DNA from: Chara braunii
Taxonomy: Eukaryota; Streptophyta; Charophyceae; Charales; Characeae
Direction: 5' to 3'
DNA length: 33,972 nucleotides
Assembly (NCBI GenBank): GCA_003427395.1
Contig: BFEA01000233.1
Location: 1,826,898-1,860,869 of the forward strand
Part shown: positions 28,744-33,972 of the stretch, one piece after another
Layout of the letters: every line of letters begins with the position of its first letter
Position numbering within the stretch: position 1 is the first letter of the stretch
Translations under genes and position numbers: made by a program
The notes under the pieces: generated by a model
Database searches by the model: none
What the model saw: only the letters and a program-made list of their open reading frames with translations
Told to the model about the DNA's origin: nothing

Positions 28744-30121
28744 TCCAAGTCGCCGCTAACAAAGCACGAGTAGCAGTAACCATCCCCGGAGAAGGCGAAG
28801 GCCCTATGACGTTTCTCACTAACCTCTACGACGGAAAGTACCGAGATATAGGGTTGTACCTGGCGGGACGGGAAGAAGGCACCGAAGCAGTCAAGAGGGA
28901 GGCACTCGGGTATTGCTTACGAGGAAGCCACCTCTTTAAGAGGCCCACCAAGTTCGCAATTCCTATGAGGGTCCTTTACGATCCGGAGGAGAGGAAGACT
29001 GTCATAAAAGAATTACACGATGGGATTGTCGGAGGGCACTGGGAGTGAAATGAACGTTTGACAAAGTTCGACGGCTTTATTGGTGGGACGAACAATACGG
29101 GGAGGTGGAAAAATATTGTTCGACCTGTGAAGCCTGCCAAAAGAGGGCGACCGTTCGCTATAAGGAACCCCTCGTTCCATCACTCCCCACAGTGCTGGGC
29201 GAGAAGGTTCATGTGGACTTGGTAACCATGCCTAAGGGAGTCGGCGGACTTCGGTACATAATCAACGCTCGCGACGACCTTACTGGATTCGTGGAAGCTA
29301 AGGCCATTAAGAAGAAGACGGCCGAGGAAGTGAGTGACTTTCTCTTAGAGTACATTGCAAGGTACGGGTGTGTCGGGAAGATAGTGATGGATAGGGGGTC
29401 CATATTCATGAGTCAAAAGGTCAAGGCGATATTAGAGAAGGCAGGGATTAAAGCGGCTTACACGACCGCCTACCACCGTCAAAGCAACAGTTCGGTCGAA
29501 ACAGGTCACCAAACGCTTGTAGATGCCTTGGCCAAGTGGTGCAAGGGACGGGAGGAGCAATGACCAAAGTATCTGCGCTGTGCAGTTTGGGCCGACAACA
29601 TCACGATCAAATCAAGTACGGGTTATCCCCCTTACATTCTTTGGTTCGGTAGGCACTGCCCGTTGCCCATCGAGTTTCACGTCGACACTTGGACGAATGT
29701 CTCATGGAAGACCAACATGACGAGGGGCGAGTTGTTAGAAGCAATGATACAACAAGTAGCGGAAAATCTTGACGCCGAGCTCACCAAGGCGGGAAGAAGC
29801 ATCGAGAGGGAGAGGACGAAAGGGAAGGAAAGGTGGGGCAAGCAATTGCAGGTCCGACAAAAGCCGATAGGGACTAGTGACCTTGTTCTAATGTACGACT
29901 CATTACTAGAGAAGACTTGGAGCAGGAAGCTAGCCAACCGGTGGATGGGGACGTACCGAGTCCTAAAGAGGTTGGACGGGGGAGCATACCTGCTCGCCGA
30001 ATTGGATGAGACTAGGTTAAGGGACCCATCGCGGGCGCCCACCTCAAACTTTTCCGATGGAGGGGGACCCCTAGGGAGGAACCAAAGAGGAAAGGGAAGG
30101 AAGTGGTCGATGCGGGGGTGA
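28725..30121 (+). pseudogene. int: Integrase (HHCC, D,D35E core, C-terminal module)
   Basis: The His pair of the zinc module (KELHDGIVGGH) is in the frame 28725-29048. The Cys pair (YCSTCEACQK) is in another frame from about 29080, so a frameshift near 29038 plus TGA 29051 splits the domain. The core has VHVDLVTMPKG (Asp 1), VMDRGSIFMS (Asp 2) and, after exactly 35 residues, Glu in NSSVETGHQ: an intact D,D35E triad. TGA 29561 falls at the expected Trp before PKYLRCAVWADN. The C-terminal module (RWMGTYRVLKRLDGGAYLLA) ends before TGA 30119-30121. Integrases insert the cDNA into host chromosomes. Confidence 0.85.
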
Positions 30122-30784
30122 CCGTCACCCATGAGAAGGGAGGGACTTCGAGACAGGGGGCTTCTTTTCGACCGCCTAAGAGGGGGTATAGGGTTCGGAA
30201 GCCTCCACTGCCAAATACCCCCAGGAGAAAAAAACGACCAAGGGAAGATGACAGTGATACGGACCAATTAGGGAAGTGCAGGATGAGAGAGGGGAGGAGC
30301 GCTTCGAGGAAGGCCTTGAGAGTCAAACGCGCGAGAGAAGAGAGAAAGCGAAAAAGAGAAAGGCGGTAGAAAAGAATGAGGAGGAGAAGACGGGTGTAGA
30401 GTGGCTTGGGGTAAAAGGGGGTGTTGTACCATAGAAGAAACGTGTATCATAGTTCCAGAAAGAGTGTTGTACCATAATTAGGGGAGACGTATAGCGTAGT
30501 TTCGAAAGGAAGGTTGTACGATAGTTAAGAAGAAATGTATCGTGGTTCCAACAGTCAGAGACAAAGGGGGACTGTGCCATGATGAGGCAACACGGTTTAC
30601 AAACCAAAAAGTTAAGTCCAGGGGAAACGAGGGACGAACGTAATCTAACAAGGCGAGGGCTAATGCGAACCATGGGAACGAGAAAAATACGTTAAGGGGA
30701 TAACCACTAGGTATGGGGCAAAGGTTAAGAAGAGGGCCACGGGGAAGCTCGCCGGGGACGGCGAGAATTGGGGTGTGGGCTAGT
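30122..30784 (+). other. 3' noncoding region of the retroelement
   Basis: Between the integrase stop and the 3' LTR. It includes a basic low-complexity open stretch to 30369, a short tandem array (30423-30590), and purine-rich sequence 30721-30747 that could act as a polypurine tract, though it does not abut the LTR. A 6-bp hairpin (CTCGCC/GGCGAG) is at 30748-30765. Confidence 0.5.
30423..30590 (+). repeat. 43-47 bp tandem array before the 3' LTR
   Basis: GTTGTACCATAG-like unit starts at 30423, 30466 and 30513, with a fourth degenerate unit (TGTGCCATGATGAGG) near 30576. Each unit also carries a CGTATMRYG-like stretch and TAGTTYC. Confidence 0.75.
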
Positions 30785-33604
30785 TGTCGGACGACTGCCT
30801 ACCATCCGAATGTTTTTTGCTTATAAGAGGATATGAAATTTCGGGGTGTTTTCTTGTTTTCTGCATATTTTTGAGATGTGAATGTTTGTGGTTGTGGGAT
30901 CTGGGCGTGGTCTTGAGCTTTGAGTCTCTATACTAACCCTTGGACCAGCCAGAGTGAGGAGGGCCGCAGGCGGGGTCGCACGGACAACGAAAATCAGCAT
31001 TTTCAAGGCCTCAGTCAGGGGAAAGGAGGGAGGCAATGGGTTTTTGGCTGGAACCGTCGAAATCCTGGGACAGAGAGTCCGGGGGAAGGGCACCGAACAT
31101 TGGCTGTAAGCGGCAGTGGGGTTGCACGAAAGATGAACGGGGTCGTGACTGAAATACGGGGACCACGGCAGTGGAAGGCGGAGTATTCGGTACTTGGGAG
31201 AGCTACGGCACGAGGGGTCCGAAGGATCTGGCGTATGGTTGGGGGGGCTAAACGCGGACGCTGGGTCTTCGTCTTGTAGGCAACATGAGAAGGACAGTGG
31301 TGAGCTAGTCAGTCGCGGGTGTGAGGGGGGGAAGCCGTTTGTTTGTGCGATCAACGAAGATGTGTTGGCCACTTGTAGGCGGTCAGAGCTAGGAGGAGGC
31401 CATGGCTTCTAGGGATGGGCGACTTGGCAACGGATGGTTCTTGTCGGGTGTCGGCTATAAGTGGGCCCCGGACTACTACGGGTATACATGGGAGACTGAA
31501 CCCGGAAAGGCCACGGGTCATGATATGGGAACAACCAGTGGTCAGACAAGCTTGTAGCTTCAACTGTCGGGGTACTATGGTGGCGGCCTACGGAAAGAAG
31601 ATAGGTCGAAGAGGCGATCGGTCGAAAACGCAAAAGGGATGGGTTGACGAACACAGGAAGGGCGTAGACCGTCCGAAAGTGGAGGAAAGGGGGAGGATGA
31701 TCGAGGGGGAAGCTGGCTAGATCATTAGGGAATGTCGATTAGGAAGGGGGCTCCTTGCATCTAGGGAGGGATAGAACAGAGCGAGGCAGTAACCATAGTG
31801 GAAGGGGGGGGTCCCGCGTGAAAAACCTGGCGGACAAGCGGAAAAGGCAAGGAAGTAGTAGCGAGGGGTTGGCAGAAAAGAGCAACGAGAGGATCGACAA
31901 TGAGGGGAGCCGGAAAGAAGCTTCTCGACATTTCAGTGGGAGAAGGGGGAAAGGGTGAGCGCACCCCAAAGAATCGACGGAGCGCGCGCATTGAGCTTCT
32001 TGGAAACCGCTAGAGAGCGGAAAGCAGTGGGCGGAAGGCAGCCAAGGAGGGAGCTCCCTGCAAGAGACATGGGAAAAACAGGCGGGNAAGGNATCTAGAC
32101 CGAAATTGGACGAAGGTACGGGAGGAGGACTTCACGCTTCGACTGCGTAGGATCGATCCTGCAGAAGGGAGGAAAAGGGAGATCCTATTGGAGGGGGGAG
32201 AGAGGGGAACGATCGAGGGGGAAAGGAGGAAGGAAAAAAAAAATAAAAAAAAATTGGAGCGGAAAAAATAAATTTTTAACCAAAATTTCAAGTTTTGGCG
32301 CCTACGAAAAACGGGCTGAAGTAAGGAGAAAGGGGAGGGGCAGCGCAAGACAGAGCAGGGCGAAAACATAAAAGAGGGAGAGAGTTGCTTTTGGGGGGGC
32401 GCGTACGGGTGAGGAGAGTATGCGTACACTGCGCACCGAAGTGCACGACAGTGTTCGATAGCGCTCAATAGCGACCCAGCGCTCGAAGAGAGGGAGAAAG
32501 AGAGAGAGAGAAAGAGAGAGGGAGAGAGAGAGCGAAGAGAGGGAGAAAGAGAGAGAGAGAGAGGACTCGAGTGGAGGCGGCACGCCGTGCATGCTAAAGC
32601 GCTCCTAAGTCCGGACCGCGGGGGAGCGCGAGCAGAGGGCGACCGTTCAACAATGCACAACAGAGATGTACGGCAGAGGACGTGGCGCAAAGCATACTCG
32701 GGCGTTCGACGCTCGTAACAAGCAGGGATTGCTGCTCCGCCAAGGGGGGCAGAGAGCAAAACGGTCCTCGGGGAGCGCAAGCGTAGTCGGGAGGAGAAAA
32801 AGTATGGAGGGGGAGGAAGACGGGGAAAAAGAGGGGCGGAGCGGCGATCAAAATCGGCAAAAAGGTGGGTGCACTCACCATTGGATCGGGTGGGCGATCG
32901 CGCACTGGATCAGCGCACGAATGCTCACGCTCTCTGCTCGCACTCAGGGCGGGGCATGGGAACGTACTCGCTGAGCGACGAGCACGAGAGAGATGTATGC
33001 CGCACGTCGAAGCGCCGGAGGACGACGTGAGGTCGGCCATCAATCGCGATGGGAGGACCGGCTGGTGGAGGGCGCTTGGGGGATTCGAGAGCTCGTAGTC
33101 GCAACCTGCAAGGGGTAGCCGGTGATCGGGGTGCATGTAGTAGCGACCAGCGGTCTGGGACGCGACCAGCGACAAGAACGCTCGAGCCGTGTCGCACGAG
33201 AGATTGTGTCCGGTGAACGCGGAGCGGGCTGTCGTAGCCGGCAACACGATCAGTAGCTAAAACACTCGGCTTCCGACGGGCAGTCATCGTAGAGCCGTGC
33301 GAGCACTTGGCGAGCCACGCGCACCAAGCCTACACCGTCGGAGGGGTTTTGGCCGGCCTGCGGGGGACGCCCAGGGAGCTACTCAGACGAAGTCGTAACT
33401 AGCCGAAAAAACTCGGTGGGTCGAGACGACGAGGTTGGAAGGAGCCGCGGGGGAGGGAGAGGCAGCTCCGCACAGGTTACGACCGGCCACCGCGGGGGCT
33501 TACGGAAATGCGAGTGTCTTCCGGCCCCCGTCTAGGTCTCTTTCGCAGACGAGAATCACTGTGACTTACGACAAGAAAGAATGGGGGGGGCGCAAAAGAG
33601 GAAG

Positions 33605-33667
<63 letters not shown>

Positions 33668-33710
33668 AGGACGAGAAAGGTTGGGGGGAGAATCGGGGAG
33701 AGCCGAGAAG
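30785..33710 (+). repeat. 3' LTR
   Basis: Matches the 5' LTR from TGTCGG (30785) through GAGCCGAGAAG (33710), about 2.93 kb, with the TATA-like element at 30821-30839. Its (AG)n run at 33611-33660 occupies the place of the adapter and N gap in the 5' copy. It lacks a clear CA terminus, and sequence after 33710 does not duplicate the bases before 12109, so its end may be truncated or displaced by the GC-rich repeat that follows. Long antisense frames are shared by both LTRs only because the DNA is. Confidence 0.85.
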
Positions 33711-33920
33711 CTATGTATCCCCCTAGGCCGCGGTCACCACAGGCATGGCCGCGGCCCATGCGGTCGACCGCGAGCCCGCGGTCATGACCACTGCAGCCGC
33801 GGTTGAAAAAGGCTCACCGCGGGCGAGGGGGAGGGGGTACTGGAGGTCGGGGTCGGGATTCTGGAGGCGCACCCCAGGCCCCAAGCCCCCGCATTGAAAA
33901 AAAACCAAAAAAATTAAAAA
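33711..33920. repeat. CCGCGG-word GC segment with A-rich tail
   Basis: Five or more CCGCGG/CCGCG words in 33725-33820, then a G-rich stretch and an A-rich tail (33893-33920). Same architecture (palindromic-word head plus A/T-rich side) as the elements at 340-1900 and 8553-9208, but with a different word. Confidence 0.6.
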
Positions 33921-33921
33921 C

Positions 33922-33972
33922 GGGGGGGGGTCCATTTTTTTTTGGGGGGGAGAAAAATAATGGACCCCCTAT
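33922..33972. repeat. Terminal hairpin GGGGGTCCATT / AATGGACCCCC
   Basis: GGGGGTCCATT near 33926-33938 is reverse-complementary to AATGGACCCCC near 33958-33970, with a T/G/A-rich loop. Similar in style to the ATGGGGTTGTAG hairpins but different in sequence. It runs to the window edge. Confidence 0.65.

Larger units (their letters stand above)
12109..33710 (+). mobile_element. Giant Ty3/gypsy-like LTR retrotransposon (degenerate)
   Basis: Two related direct repeats (12109-15400, 30785-33710) flank an internal region with gag zinc knuckle, protease, reverse transcriptase, RNase H and integrase in Metaviridae (Ty3/gypsy) order. At ~21.6 kb it is far longer than typical 5-8 kb elements. About 2.2 kb is a nested DNA transposon and about 0.4 kb is an assembly artefact, leaving roughly 19 kb. 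The extra length lies in the LTRs and in ~6.6 kb between the 5' LTR and gag, which carry tandem repeats and a four-copy unknown domain. Many stops and frameshifts make this copy non-functional. I found no target-site duplication, so the outer ends, especially 33710, may be truncated. Confidence 0.85.

Noticed and set aside
32010-32780. 256-codon minus-strand frame in the 3' LTR
   Set aside because: Ser/Leu/Arg-rich product of (AG)n-type sequence, includes ambiguous bases, and has no conserved motif.

Overview
This looks like a nuclear scaffold from a large, repeat-rich eukaryotic genome. It has long microsatellites ((CA)n, (GT)n, (AG)n, (AATC)n), many poly(A)/poly(T) runs, no dense operon-like gene set, and long stretches derived from LTR retrotransposons. 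A mitochondrial-type large-subunit rRNA fragment (4530-4768) closely resembles the plant-type 26S sequence, and a nearby organelle-like tRNA-Gly(UCC) fits the same source. My best guess is a streptophyte alga or an early-diverging plant lineage, with low confidence.

Layout. 1-4530 is a mosaic of simple repeats and short interspersed elements: AT-rich bodies with poly(T) tracts joined to GC-rich heads built from a repeated palindromic word, a 127-bp near-perfect hairpin, and a CCGTTGAAT cluster. 4530-5300 is organelle-derived (LSU rRNA piece plus tRNA). 5399-5787 is the C-terminal end of a decayed Ty3/gypsy-type integrase. 6079-6614 is a small inverted-repeat element, followed by an unrecognised broken open frame (6605-7474). 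8400-10180 is tandem and simple-sequence DNA. I see no gene in 10180-12108.

The main object is a giant LTR retrotransposon, about 12109-33710 on the + strand (21.6 kb as assembled). Two related ~2.9-kb direct repeats (LTRs) flank an internal region. In order this holds: a leader with an ~85-bp degenerate tandem array; four tandem paralogous copies of an unrecognised ~200-residue domain (about 18.0-20.9 kb); a run of short abutting or overlapping open frames (20.9-22.1 kb); gag with a CCHC zinc knuckle; a 2.2-kb inverted-repeat DNA transposon inserted in gag-pol; then protease, reverse transcriptase, RNase H and integrase. Stops and frameshifts throughout gag-pol and ~6% difference in the LTR stretch compared show an old, inactive copy. 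The four-copy array ahead of gag is the best candidate for something undescribed.

The assembly contains an artefact. A 38-bp Nextera mate-pair junction adapter (14891-14928) sits inside the 5' LTR, followed by 70 bp of the same LSU rRNA and a 280-bp N gap. The window should not be read as contiguous across 14891-15278.
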